Source: Diphasiastrum complanatum
Lineage: Eukaryota > Streptophyta > Lycopodiopsida > Lycopodiales > Lycopodiaceae
Length of the DNA stretch: 64,000 nucleotides
Assembly: GCA_029204225.1 (NCBI GenBank)
Contig: CM055096.1
Location: forward strand, 32,499,076 to 32,563,075
Direction: 5' to 3'
Shown: piece after piece, positions 35,604 to 46,880 of the stretch
Layout: the number at the start of each line of letters is the position of its first letter
How positions within the stretch are numbered: the first letter of the stretch is position 1
Translations under genes and position numbers: made by a program
The notes under the pieces: model-generated
The model's database searches: none
The model's input: only the letters and a program-made list of their open reading frames with translations
Told to the model about the DNA's origin: nothing

Positions 35604-36060
35604 TGTACTTGTTGGTTTTTTCCTTTTGAACTTGCACTTCGAAAAATGGTCATCTATTCTTGAATACTATGCTCGAGGTGCTTGCTTAAGGCTATACAAT
35701 GCCTTCTTGAGAAGGCAAACATAGTCTTCCTTCCCTTTGACTATGAATTCCTGTGGCTGCTCCTCATACATTTCCTTGTCAAGAATGTCATTAAAAAAAG
35801 TTGGTTTGACATCCATTTGTTCAATGCTCCAATTGAAGTTAGTGGAAATAGCTAAGATACTTCTAAAGGTATGCATTCTAGCTACGGGAGCAAAGGTTTC
35901 ATCAAAGTTGGGAGCAAAGGTTTCATCAAAGTTTATACCTTCCTTTTGCATGTACCCTTTGGCAACCGGTCTTGGTCTGCATTTGTCACCTTATGATTGG
36001 CAGCGTACTTGCTTCGGTACACCCACTTGGTGCCAATCAACTTCTTGACATCACTCCTCT
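35604..36060 (-). pseudogene. Copia RT N-terminal part
   Basis: Reads QKEGINFDETFAP, with the motif NFDETFAP duplicated in tandem, then VARMHTFRSILAISTNFNWS and IEQMDVKPTFFNDILDKEMY, ending LLKKALYSLKQAPRA. This is the well-known copia RT start. The 'DETFAP' duplication (24 bp, around 35885-35935) is a local tandem repeat. Confidence 0.88.
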
Positions 36061-36120
36061 TTACGGAAATAGTTACTCTTGCAGTTCATCGCTTATTTTC
36101 TGTGGTTCTTAGCTGATTGA

Positions 36121-37232
36121 GGTATTTTAACAAACTGCCATGAGTTCCCTTCGATGGTCCTACTTCTCTAGCAGATTGTAGCAGCAATAATTCATTCTTC
36201 AGCATCTGTGCTCAATTATTGGTTATAGCATCATAAGAGTTCTATTTCCTTTTATTTATATAGCTGATATTCTGAAAGGTGATTTATGAGCTCATTGACA
36301 ATAGGTACATGTAGGTGATTGTTTTGTTACATATAGACAATGTTGCAGCGGATCGCGATCCGCTGCAAAGACGTTTCGGAATCCCAGCGATCCGCGACCC
36401 GGATCGCAATTTTTTCTTTCTTTGTGTGGAGGGAGTAATGGCCAAATTTTTTTGTTTTGATAGTTTAGTTAGTATTAAATGAACTCGGAAATAATCAATG
36501 AATGCATCCGAAGGACAACTTACTGATAAACTGGAAGGAGGCAAAAATAACATTGCATAGAGGCTAGAGCCATATTGATCTGGTTAATTATAGAGGTAGA
36601 GATACTGTTGACACTGTATAATGTAATCGTAGTTTGTTGAGGACGTTGAGTTGACTCCCGTTTTTGTTATAAAATCTGAGATAGCTTCTTAGGCTTCATA
36701 ATTGTTGTCGGTTTTCTGTCATTCAATGCAGTTCCATGTGTTTTCATTTCACATAATACAGAAATAGAGATGCTCAATAAAGAATCACATAATGGCTCAA
36801 AATTGGATGGCACTCCTCTGGAAACTCCGAGCAAACTATATAAGTGAATTGCTCATGAAAACACTTTTAATCTGATACCCATATTGGCACCCAAAAAAAA
36901 ATAAACACAAAATTTGCATTATTTTCCGGATTGGTTTGTGTACTTCACCTTTGCTAAAATAGAATTTCTATTATCGGTACAATATGTCTTATGGTGTGGC
37001 TAACCTAGCTTTATCAATATGTTTGTGAATCCAAGATCCACAATTATCATTTATGGCACTTGTTGTCATAAACTATTTGGCCTAGTCAATCTTATACCTT
37101 AAATAATTGTTGATGATTCTAATTTCTCGAACAGTTTGTAACTATATGATGACATTCAATGTGGTTACATTAGTAAGGTAGTTTAGAAAAGCTTATGGTT
37201 GTTGAATTGGTTTTTTTGATATCATATATCAG
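36121..37232. other. End of intron 7
   Basis: Apart from the possible MITE at 36338-36555, AT-rich sequence without recognised features, leading to the exon 8 acceptor. Confidence 0.55.
36338..36555. mobile_element. Possible small hAT-like MITE with perfect palindrome
   Basis: Ends CAATGTT...AACATTG with flanking octamers CATATAGA and CATAGAGG (6/8 matching). Just inside the left end lies a perfect 26-bp palindrome (36343-36368, arms centred on GATCGCGATC), then GACGTTTCGGAATCC, like the motif in the other MITEs. No ORF. Short TIR and imperfect TSD make this tentative. Confidence 0.45.
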
Positions 37233-37327
37233 GTTCTTGAGACTGGTGAGATGCTAGGTGAAGTTACAGAGAGTGTGGATTACTACATAGAGGGCCCCAC
37301 AATTTTTGCTGGGAACCTTTTTGGCAG
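37233..37327 (+). CDS. CPSF160: CPSF160 exon 8 of window
   Basis: A 95-base exon with acceptor ATATCAG| and donor GGCAG|GTGAAT. It reads VLETGEMLGEVTESVDYYIE then GPTIFAGNLFG, leaving AG to be completed by the next exon. It sits alone between introns of 13.7 and 25.9 kb. Confidence 0.95.
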
Positions 37328-38293
37328 GTGAATTGCTTCTATTTTCCTAATCATTTCAATCCTATGCTATGGTTCCTATTGGTAGTGAATGGCTCAAGTT
37401 TTATGATAATATGGTTAATTAGTCAATTCTCTTTCCATTGCTGTTGTTAAGACTTGAGCCATTCACTATACCCATGACGCTTATGTACTAGAGGGTAGAG
37501 ATTCTGTTGAAGGTGGCATTTGGAATGTGGTCTTGTGTAACAGACCATCATTGATCATTACAAATTACTGTAATTGTTTTTTGTGAATAATATCAGAAAA
37601 AATCATGATGCTTCTTGTTCACTACCTTACCATAGATGCATGAAATTTGGAAACTCATAATCAACACATGCAAGACCAATGAAGGTTCATGCACAACCAT
37701 GCATAGACATGCATGTTTGAATAGATCACCTCGAAGCTACATCATGTAGGAATCAATGTGAGAACACTAACATGCAATTCTAATGACTAGCATGGAATGG
37801 GCGAATGAGGGGTGTATTTGATTGGCTTCTGCAATGGCGCCACACACACATATGTCCACCATCCTCCGCCCGTCTGGCCTGATGAGCTGCAACAAGTGGG
37901 ATTTGACCCTAGTAAGTGACCTTGTGAACTCGAAACCACAATGATAGCATCTCCATCGGTAGGCAACTAAACCATGGGACACAGCCACATCCCCCTGTAT
38001 AAGGTCAACCTCTAACCACATGTCCCTACTAACAACCAACATCGTGACTATGTACTATAGGTCCTACAAAACATACACAAAGTGTGCAAAGGTTTACTAC
38101 ATTGCATCGATAACATCTACATGTGCATTCTATACATAAATGTATTGCATTTTGGAACGTAGAGTTCCTATCACGTTCTAGAACGTTTTTTTTTTTGGTA
38201 AATTTTTTTAGGTGTCTGACAATTTTTTTTTCTTTATTCTTGGACGACTTATTGTTTTTCATGGAGACTCATGAGAGTCAGGAGTGCGGGCTA

Positions 38294-38297
<4 letters not shown>
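37328..38297. other. Start of intron 8, unannotated
   Basis: No recognised coding sequence. A GGAACG...CGTTCTAGAACG motif with T runs near 38155-38200 recalls the MITEs, but ends were not found. Confidence 0.5.

Positions 38298-38334
<37 letters not shown>
38298..38334. repeat. (TC)n microsatellite at a LINE 5' junction
   Basis: Pure TC tract directly followed by a 5'-truncated plus-strand LINE. Its left flank shows no LINE 3' end. Confidence 0.9.
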
Positions 38335-38336
<2 letters not shown>

Positions 38337-38575
38337 AGATATAGTTTTGGCAGTTATGGCAGTATATGAGAGAGTTTGGGGTTGTTTCAGAGGAGAGTTC
38401 GACATCTCAGATCCAATGTTGAGCACTATTGGGGCGAAACAGGATTGTTCCTTATCACCTACTTTATTTGGATTTTACATTGGTGAGCTTGAGGAGGTTA
38501 TCAGTTGAGATGATGGTTTGGGTTGTAGCCTTGTTGATATCTTGATTGCCATACTGTTACAAAACATCGTATACC
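38335..38575 (+). mobile_element. LINE RT fragment
   Basis: Reads DIVLAVMAVYERVWGCF, then STIGAKQDCSLSPTLFGFYI and GELEEVIS, a stop, then LVDILIAILL, all parallel to 47088-47307. Both 5' and 3' LINE ends are missing. G-to-D in the usual KQGCS motif and the stop show decay. Confidence 0.82.
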
Positions 38576-38595
38576 AAAAAAGGTGCCCAAACTGT

Positions 38596-38690
38596 GTGTG
38601 TGTGTGTGTGTGTGTTTTGTGTGTTGTGTGTGTGTGTATATCTATATATATTTATATATATATATATATGTATATATAAAGATATTTTAG
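38596..38690. repeat. (TG)n and (TA)n microsatellite
   Basis: TG repeats grade into TA repeats immediately after the LINE fragment. Confidence 0.9.
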
Positions 38691-38816
38691 AGAGAGAGTG
38701 TAAGGGTGTTGTTAACCCACTCTACTCTCCCTATGTCACACCTAGACCCTACTCTTTGCTTATTCATACATACAATACATATGCACACACATACTAGCTT
38801 ATTTTTTGACCACACA

Positions 38817-39295
38817 TACACACACATATACACATATACACACATATACATACACATACACACCTACATACATATATACACACATATACATACACATACA
38901 CACCTACATACACATACATGCACATATATGTATAGATACACACCCATATACATACACACACACATTCACACATATACATACACATGCACATACACACATA
39001 CATACACATATACACACATACACATAATACATATTTACATATACGTATACATACACGCATACACACACATACACATACACCCATACACATGCACGTACAT
39101 ATACACATAACATACACATATACACACATAAACATACATACACATACACATACACACACATACACATATACACACATACATACACTTACACATACATATA
39201 CACAAACACATACACATAGATATACACATACACGTACATACACAGACATACATACACATACATACAAATACACGTACACGTACACATACACACAC

Positions 39296-39340
<45 letters not shown>

Positions 39341-39718
39341 CACATACACATACTTACATAAACATACACATACGCATACACGCATACACTCATACACATA
39401 TACATACACACATACGGGCATACACATAGACATACACATATACACATACATAGACACATATACATACACATGCACATACATACACATACACACACAAACA
39501 CATACAGTCATACACATACACATGCACACACATACAATACACATCACACACACACACATATATACATACACACCGATACACATACACATACACATATAGA
39601 CACATACAAATACATACATATTTACATGCACACACACATGCACACATATACATATACATACATATACACATACATACACATGCACATGCATATACACACA
39701 CACACACACTAGTGGGTA
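38817..39718. repeat. About 900 bp of CA/TA-rich microsatellite
   Basis: Imperfect (ACATAC)n, (ACACAT)n and similar hexamer-like units for about 900 bp, with a pure (AT)n core at about 39300-39335 and occasional CG steps. Almost wholly alternating purine-pyrimidine. All long open frames here (Thr-His or Cys-Val-rich) are repeat artefacts. Confidence 0.93.
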
Positions 39719-39825
39719 AGCCCGTCGATGACGGGCGGCTGGAGGTCAAAGGCGGCAGAGAATGTGTTAGTACGAAATGTGTGCTTGTATGGATGTATGC
39801 AAGTGTAGGGTTTTGAGAGTAAAGC

Positions 39826-39895
39826 AAAGGTTTGTGTGTGTGCGTGTATGTGTATGTGTATGTGTATGTGTGTGTACGTGTATGTGTATATGTAG
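39826..39895. repeat. (TG)n-rich tract
   Basis: TGTGTG/TGTATG repeats, the opposite orientation to the CA block, separated from it by about 110 bp of unique sequence. Similar CCCGTCG words follow both the CA block (39720) and this tract (39903). Confidence 0.85.
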
Positions 39896-40089
39896 TGGTT
39901 ATGCCCGTCGTTGATGGCAACCGGTCGAGACGTGTGGATGATGCTCAGAGCGGCCGATTGATGATTGAAGGTGGACATAATTAGATGCAGCCAAAAGTTT
40001 GTCGGCCAGTCATTTGGGGGGTGTTGTTTCGGATGGTTTTGACATGCATCGACATGAAGCTTCGACACCTTGAAATGTGTGCGGGTGTG

Positions 40090-40204
40090 TGCTTTTAGGT
40101 GTGCATGTGTGTGTGTGTGTGTGTGTGTGCATGTTTCTATGTGTGTGTGTATGCGTGTGTATGTGTGTGCGTATGTATGTGTGCTTATGTATGTACGTGT
40201 GTGC
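40090..40204. repeat. (TG)n-rich tract
   Basis: TG repeats with TATG and CG interruptions, shortly before the 25-bp minisatellite. Confidence 0.85.
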
Positions 40205-40306
40205 TAATAAATAGGTACACTAATAAATGTACACTATTTGAACATCAAATGTTCCTACGTTACACCTGGCTAATAGTTAAGCAGTATGTTGCTTGGTTTG
40301 AGGGAT

Positions 40307-40917
40307 GATCAGCCGAATGCTGTGGTAAGTGATCAGCCGAAAGTTTGAGATAAGTGATCGGCCGAATGTTTGAGGTAAGTGATCAGCCGAATGTTTGAGA
40401 TAAGTGATCAGGATCAGCCGAATGTTTGAGGTAAGTGATCAGCCGAATGTCTGTGGTAAGTGATCAGCCAAATGTTTGAGATAAGTGATCAGGATCAGCC
40501 GAATGTTTGAGGTAAGTGATCAGCCAAATGTCTGTGGTAAGTGAGCAGCCGGATTTCTGTGGTAAGTGATCAGCCGGATATCTGTGATAAGTGATGAGCC
40601 GAATGTCTGAGGTAAGTGATCAGCCGAATGTTTGTGGTAAGTGATCAGCCGAAAGTCTGTGGTAAGTGATTAGCCGAATGTTTGAGGTAAGTGATCAGCC
40701 GAATATCTGTGGTAAGTGATCAGCCGAATGTTTGAGGTAAGTGATCAGCCGGATATCTGTTGTAAGTGATACGCCGAATGTTTGAGGTAAGTGATCAGCT
40801 GAATGTTTGAGGTAAGTGATCAGCCGAATGTCTGTGGTAAGTGATCAGTTGGATATCTGTGGTAAGTGATCAACCGAATGTTTGAGGTAAGTGATCAGCC
40901 GAATGTCTGTGGCAAGT
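40307..40917 (+). repeat. 25-bp minisatellite, 24 units, each with a GTAAGT-like motif
   Basis: The unit starts GATCAGCCGAATG and ends TTTGAGGTAAGT or TCTGTGGTAAGT. I counted 24 units; two are 31 bp long through a GATCAG insertion. Eighteen units carry G|GTAAGT, nine of them as GAGGTAAGT, the plant consensus 5' splice site and a perfect U1 snRNA match at its core. Four have ATAAGT, one TTGTAAGT and one GGCAAGT. The motif is in the sense direction of the host gene, inside its largest intron. No spacers, so it is not CRISPR-like. Confidence 0.95.
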
Positions 40918-42576
40918 GATGATTTGTCTATGTTGCTTGTGAGGATTTTGTGATGTCTATGTTTCTACCTGAAAGATTTGTCTTAGATTTTGATTCTACT
41001 TGCGAGAGCATGTCTTTTGTTGGAAGATTTTGTGTAGTTAGAGTTGGATGGATGCGTTGGGCTGGAATTAGGTGGAGGATTTGTAGGGGTTAGTTCTGGG
41101 TATCGTACTAATTTGCAGACTCTCAGTGCCTCCACGATCACAAAGCCATTTTGAGTTCTCTAATGGATGGAGGGCGCGACGATGGAGGAAGGAGGATGGA
41201 GGATGGAGGATGGAGGATGAAGGGCGGGGCGCATCATCGAGTTTTCTAAAGGATGGAGGGCGCGACGGTGATGACCTAAACACTAAGCCAACATAGCAAT
41301 GACCTCAAAGGAGTGAATGTTCTACATAGGTCTTCAGCGACATTTCAAACCACAAGCTTATCAAAATAAAAGGAATAGAGAACTGCAACAGAGACCTTGG
41401 CAATAATAGCAAAAGCATTTATCGGCATCACAACTTAAGGGCGGCATCATAATTAGTCCTGCAAAAGTAATATGCAGCTCCTTAAATCAGTCTGTTGAGA
41501 GCCATCCATGGCCAAAACCTGGCCTACGGCCCTCTGCTGCTATCATGATTCTTCAAAGGCGTAAAACACCCCGCATCTCAGAGACTGGAAGAGTCATGCA
41601 AATGACTTGAAAATCCGCACCTGAACTACTCTAAAGATGCAACAACCTTTCTATAATCCACCATAGATTCTCTTCACGGTTGTCAGATTGCAATCAGGAG
41701 GCAGTGTGATCTATTCTAGTAGAAGCTTCCACATGCTTCAATATTCAATCATGACTACAAGCTGAGGGCTTTCGAGAGTCATTCAACAATGGCCTTTCAG
41801 ACAACGGTTTCACGGACCATACAGGAAAGTGAATTCGTGCAGACAGGCATTCAGATCTACCATCTTCCTCAAGAATTTTTTAAAATAGAGTGCACGTTCA
41901 AACTCTAAATGCAGGCAGACAAATCGTTGACCAAGTCATCTTCAAGGCAGCAGCAAATCTGCGTCTTAAATGGTATTTAGAAAAACCTTTCTGGCCCTTC
42001 GCGATTTCCAAAAAAATTGCTGTCACAGATTAGATTATGGAGTCAACCTCCATCTCCTCTTGTCGTTGAGATTCAAAGTGTTTGGTTCACGAAAGACAGT
42101 CATTCATAGCTATCAAATACCTCTACAAATCACTACCATCTTTGCATTTGTCTCTCGTGAATGATTTACACACTCATTGTGTATTCTCAACCATAAAGCT
42201 CATCAAGAAAATACATAGTTGTCTCTTTCATTTGAGTTGGAATCTTCCTACGGCTGCTGTTGTGATTATGCCCTAATCCGTTTGATCAAACGACCTTTAG
42301 GAGTAGTGTTCGGCTGTTAACGGCCTGTAGAAACTGTTTGTGGCTGGCTGCCTTCGGCGTTTTGAGACAGGTGTGAAGATCATTTGCAGCACAGCGGGAT
42401 CCTAGGAGCGGCGCAGATCTGAACAGATAGCAAGCCTACTCAACAATTGATCCTCAAGAACTTAATCAATGCCATACGCTCTTTAAAAATCCATGGATTC
42501 AAACTTCAGATTCTGCACTATGGAGGAAGGAGGATGGAGGGCAGGGTGCAGCATCGATGCAGGAAGGAGGATGGAG

Positions 42577-42583
<7 letters not shown>
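40918..42583. other. Intron 8 sequence with GGA-rich repeats
   Basis: Mostly unrecognised. 41160-41275 contains imperfect GATGGAGGA repeats and a duplicated GGATGGAGGGCGCGACG; a related GGA-rich piece recurs at about 42518-42583, just before a LINE tail. No gene recognised. Confidence 0.55.
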
Positions 42584-42621
<38 letters not shown>

Positions 42622-43578
42622 GCTTTATTAATGTCTTTTCCATGCCAAAAGGCGTATAAGACTAGTAAATGTACATGTCAAGTATGTGGTAACAATGGGA
42701 GCGTATGAAACATCTCCAAACTGGTAACAGAAATAACAAATCTAAAGCTATGAACTGAAATAGATGTGATGATATATGAAACATGTGGGAGCATGTATAA
42801 TGCTAAAAGTCATGAGTGGGGTATGACACTATCATCCAATCCTGTCCTACTGATGCTATAAAAGGATGTAATACGAGCCGCATGGAGGGCCACTGGTGGT
42901 CGCTGACGTCGTCTAGGAGGGTGAAGAAGTCTCCTCGTGATAAGTCGAGTAGCTCGTGCTGCAACATGGGTATGTGTGGGACACTGTCTCCGATCTCTGT
43001 GGGCAGGTAAGTCATCATCACCATCATCATCACATCAAATACTAGGTCTCGTCCTCTCCTCCTGGAGAAGAAAGAAGTGATCTGAGGCTGAGAAACATGA
43101 CTCTGCTGGGTTGTCTGACACAAGTCTTGTCGCAGTATAAACATCTCTCGTATCATGAGGGCAGCGCATCGGGAGTCCTCATATGCTAGGAGGGATCGTA
43201 GGGTGACAGGTGTGTCACGGAACAAACAGTAGTATCTCCCTCTGATCTCGTAATACACCGGGCACCTAAAGATAAAGTGCTCCTCTGACTCCACCTCATC
43301 CATGGAGCATAACTGACAAATCCGCTCCTCTCTCGGGATACCCTGGAATCTCCCAGTCTCAATAGCCAACTGATGTGATGATACGCGGAGCTGTCCCAAT
43401 GTAAATATGAGGCAGTGTGATAACCCCGGGTTCAAATAGTGTGGCAAAACTGGGAACCTTGCTATGTCAAGCTCAATAAAGTAAGTCCAATAATAGTCGG
43501 GTTTAACCCCACGTTGTCGCCTCCAAGTACGATCGAGATATGCCCGATATAAGACGCGCCTGATATACTGATAAGTAC

Positions 43579-43580
<2 letters not shown>
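42584..43580 (-). mobile_element. LINE copy M1, 5'-truncated
   Basis: (GA)n tail at 42584-42620, terminal hairpin region at 42642-42655, 3' UTR, then C-terminal coding sequence on the minus strand: LGQLRVSSHQLAIETGRFQG, CQLCSMDEVESEEHFIFRCP and YYEIRGRYYCLFRDTPVTLR. The upstream end (43580) abuts the GA/GGGA tail of copy M2. The zinc-binding CX2C...H...C pattern is intact, but the RT is missing. Confidence 0.88.
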
Positions 43581-43633
<53 letters not shown>

Positions 43634-43664
43634 AGGGAGGGAGGGAGGGAGGGAGGGAGGGAGG

Positions 43665-43746
<82 letters not shown>

Positions 43747-43749
43747 AAG
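43581..43749. repeat. (GA)n/(GGGA)n compound microsatellite, LINE M2 tail
   Basis: GA repeats with an inner (GGGA)n block (43627-43670), then more GA and GAAA. It joins two LINE copies in the same orientation. Confidence 0.92.
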
Positions 43750-45515
43750 TTTTATTAATGTCTTTTCCATACCAAAAGGTATATAAGACTAGTAAATGTA
43801 CATATCAAGTATGTGGTAACCATGGGGCGTATGAAATGTCTCCAAAATAGTAACATAAATAACAAATCTAGAGCTAAAGCTATGAACTGAAATAGATGTG
43901 ATGATATAAGAAACATGTGGGAGCATGTATACTGCTAAAAGTCATGAGTGAGGCACGACGCTATCATCCAGTCCTGTCTTGTTGATGCTATAAAAGGATG
44001 TAATACGGCTCGCAACATGAATGGCCGTCGGTGGTCTCTGACGTCGTCTGGGAGGATGAAGAGCTCGTGTTGCAACATGAGTATGTGTGGGACACTGTCT
44101 CCGATCTCTGTGGGCAAGTAAGTCATCATCAACATGATCATCATCGTCATCAAATACTAGGTCTCGTCCTCTCCTCCTGGAGAAGAAAGAAGTGATCTGA
44201 GTGATTCTGCTGGGTTGTTTGATACAAATCCTGTCGTAGTATAAACATCTCTTGTGTCATGAGTGCAGCGCATCGGGAGTCCTCATAGGCTATGAGCGAT
44301 CGTAAGGTGACAAGTGTGTCACGGAACCAACAGTGGCATCTCCCTCTGATCTCCTAATACACCGGGCACCTAAAGATAAAGTGCTCCTCTGACTCCACCT
44401 CATCTAAGGAGCATAACTAGCAAATCCGGTGCTCTCTCGGGGTACCCTGGAATCTACCAGTCTCAATAGCCAACTGATGTGATGATACGCGGAGCTGTCC
44501 CAATGTAAATTTGAGGCAATGTGAGTCTCGAGTCCAAATAGTGTGGTAAGACCGGGAACCCTGCTATGTCAAGCTCAATAAAATGAGTCCAGTAATGGTC
44601 GGGTTTAACCCCAAGCTGTCACCTCCAAGTGCGGTCGAGATATGCCTGATATAAGGTGCGCCTGATATACTGATGAGTACCTGAGGGGAGCTCTGTAATG
44701 GAGATACCAATTGACTCAAAGAGGAAGTGGGATGCCTGGGAGAACCACGACAGTCGATAGCCCTGGTCATGAAGGAAGTGTGAGGAAACAAGTGCTGTCT
44801 GTGTCTCATATCCGCATCGGGTAGAGCCTGGACTCTCTGAATATATGCGATAAGCTGGAACGTGGCATCTATCTGAATGGGTGGAACGACAAACTCTGCA
44901 AGAAGGATCTTGTGTGGAACCGAGGGCTTCGCCCAGATCATACGAGCTAACATGGTGGTCTGCAATCGTGAAATGTTGGCCCAGTGTGATGAAGGGAGGC
45001 CGGTACACCATGTCTCTGCTGCATACAAGGCTGTGGGGGTGACAATAGTATCAAAAAGTCAACACCTACTGCGAGCATCTCGGATGAGCTTCCTGAAGCA
45101 GAACCGCTCAAGCTGAACAAGAGAGGAATGCCCCTTCCCAAGGCGGGTGGTGGCAGCCTGTCGCATGCTGAAGGTAGGACCAGAAAAGAGTTTCCCCAAA
45201 TAAGTATAACAAGAAACTACCTCTAAGGCCTGTTCATCCAAGATGAGCTCTTGGCGGTGCATGACGGCTCGAGAAGTGTTGAAGACCATAACCTTGGTCT
45301 TTGCAGTCTTCACCACCAATCCCCATCTCGTACAAAATCCCTGTAAACAATCCAACTGCCTCTGTAATCCCTCTCTGGTCGGGGATACTAGTAATACATC
45401 ATCCGCATAAAGGAGAATGACAATCAGAATGGTGCCAAGTCTACAGCCAGCCCGGCCACACTGTGAGATGACTCGCTCTTACTCATCAATGTACAATCCA
45501 AAGAGAACCAGTGAA
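43750..45515 (-). mobile_element. LINE copy M2, 5'-truncated
   Basis: Starts at the tail with TTATTAATGTC and an ATACC/GGTAT hairpin (43769-43782), then 3' UTR, C-terminal domain, and RT back to FGLYIDE at about 45480-45510. Minus-strand peptides include KAKTKVMVF-like TAKTKVMVFNTSRAVMHRQE, TYLGKLFSGPTFSMRQAATT and KPSVPHKILLAEFVVPPIQI. Stops and frameshifts divide it. It ends head-to-head against plus-strand copy P1 near 45520. 3' sequence is highly similar to M1, so the two are close relatives. Confidence 0.86.
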
Positions 45516-45519
45516 AGAG

Positions 45520-46712
45520 AACAGACACTTGGAGTGATATCTCGCGTTTGCAGATTCACATGCTTAGCCATATGATTCGGGTCAAGCAGTCCGTTCCTCA
45601 TGAGATTATTCTGTCGGAGTTTGCTTCTCCTCCATTGATTGTCGAGGCTATTTTCAGGATTATCACATTCATTCACATAATCTCAGAGCTTGATTCCTCC
45701 AGATACATGGTAGTGGCTTTTACATCTTCTCGCACTTTGGCTGGGCAGCGGGCTAAGTCTTCATGGTTTCAGTATGCTTTGGACTTTCTACATAGCTGGG
45801 GATTATCTATGTCTGACCTCCGCAATGGGACTCATGCGTTCATTCGCAGACAGATCTAGAGAGCATACATACATACTGTTTGGTCTCACCTTGATCCTTC
45901 ACGGGTTAAGCTTAAGTTCTACCGCATTCACTTTCTTCACTTGGATGCTTCAGGGCTACCCGTTAGACCGAGTTATTTCTCTCAGCCGTTGTCTTTTGGC
46001 CTACGCTACCGCATAGGTCAGCTTTGGGTCTCTTCTCGTCAGCTCGCTATTGAGACCGGCAGATACACAGACATGCCATGACCATTACGGATCTGTCGGT
46101 GCTGTACATTACAAGAGGTTGAGGATGAGTTTCACTTTATTTTCTTATGTCCAGCTTACTATGAGATCATAGGCAAATACCACTGTCTCTATCGGGACAC
46201 TCCACTCACGCTTGGTTCCTTCTTTGCCTATTCTGATGCGAGATGTGTTGGTTTACTTTTGCGAGAGTTGTTCTCCTTGAGATCTTCACTTATGCTGGAT
46301 GATCAGGATGTTGACCACAGTCAGCCACATATTACACTTTTCTTTTAGAAAAGAGTTAGGGAGGATACTTCTGATAGTGAGATTGACGTTCCAGCTCGCT
46401 GACAAAAGCTCCAGCGTCTTCCTCGACCATCCAGAGTTCGTCATCAGAGGCCACCCTGTGCCTCACACCAGATCACATAGTTTTTCTCTTTTAGTTAGTA
46501 AGTTTTATTTCCTCCGCGTAGCTGGTGGTTAAGCTACTGCTTTTGTACCCTCACCATAGCTGGAGGTTAAGCTTTGGTTTTATTTTCAGTTTATTTCTGT
46601 TTTTAGCTTTAGCTGATAGAAATAAGTCCAACATGGACAATGCTCCTTTCTGATGTACTTTTTCTGTCTTATGTGCCCAAGAGTACCCGATAGACATTAA
46701 TCTATTCTATTC

Positions 46713-46750
<38 letters not shown>
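45520..46750 (+). mobile_element. LINE copy P1, C-terminal half and tail
   Basis: Begins in the region just after RT with SRLQIHMLSHMIRVKQSVPH, then EIILSEFASPPLIVEAIFRI, QPLSFGLRYRIGQLWVSSRQ, LAIETGRYTDMP, then CRCCTLQEVEDEFHFIFLCP. The 3' UTR ends with GACATTAATCTATTC and a (TC)n tail (46716-46750). At least three stops are present. Related to the minus-strand copy at 4837-7890 rather than to M1/M2. Confidence 0.85.
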
Positions 46751-46752
<2 letters not shown>

Positions 46753-46830
46753 ATGTACTTTCTACTTGTCTTATGTGCCCTGTGCCCTCGGGCACTTGAC
46801 AGACATTAATATAATTCTAATTCTAATTCT

Positions 46831-46876
<46 letters not shown>
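46751..46876 (+). mobile_element. LINE copy P2, 3' stub with tail
   Basis: An ~80-bp LINE 3' end (TGATGTACTTTCTACTTGTC, hairpin GTGCCC/GGGCAC at 46782-46795, GACATTAATATAATTC) followed by TAATTC repeats and (TC)n at 46834-46876. It starts exactly at the end of P1's TC tail. Confidence 0.85.
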
Positions 46877-46877
<1 letters not shown>

Positions 46878-46880
46878 GGA

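Larger units (their letters stand above)
34155..36120 (-). mobile_element. Copia-type LTR retrotransposon fragment
   Basis: Minus-strand pol pieces: the start of the RT at 35667-35951, then RT-end/RNase H linker at 34691-34948, and RNase H remnants down to about 34340 with a chain resembling the copia RNase H end. A purine run and TGTTAG at about 34275 may be the polypurine tract and LTR start. Split by the MITE at 34946-35595. Most of the RT palm is deleted. Confidence 0.78.

Noticed and set aside
38706-39920. Several overlapping ORFs of 70-235 residues rich in Thr-His or Cys-Val
   Set aside because: CA/TG dinucleotide repeats lack stops in most frames; no real protein features.
40307-40917. 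CRISPR-like regular repeats
   Set aside because: Units are directly tandem with no spacers, units vary, and the genome is a plant nuclear one.
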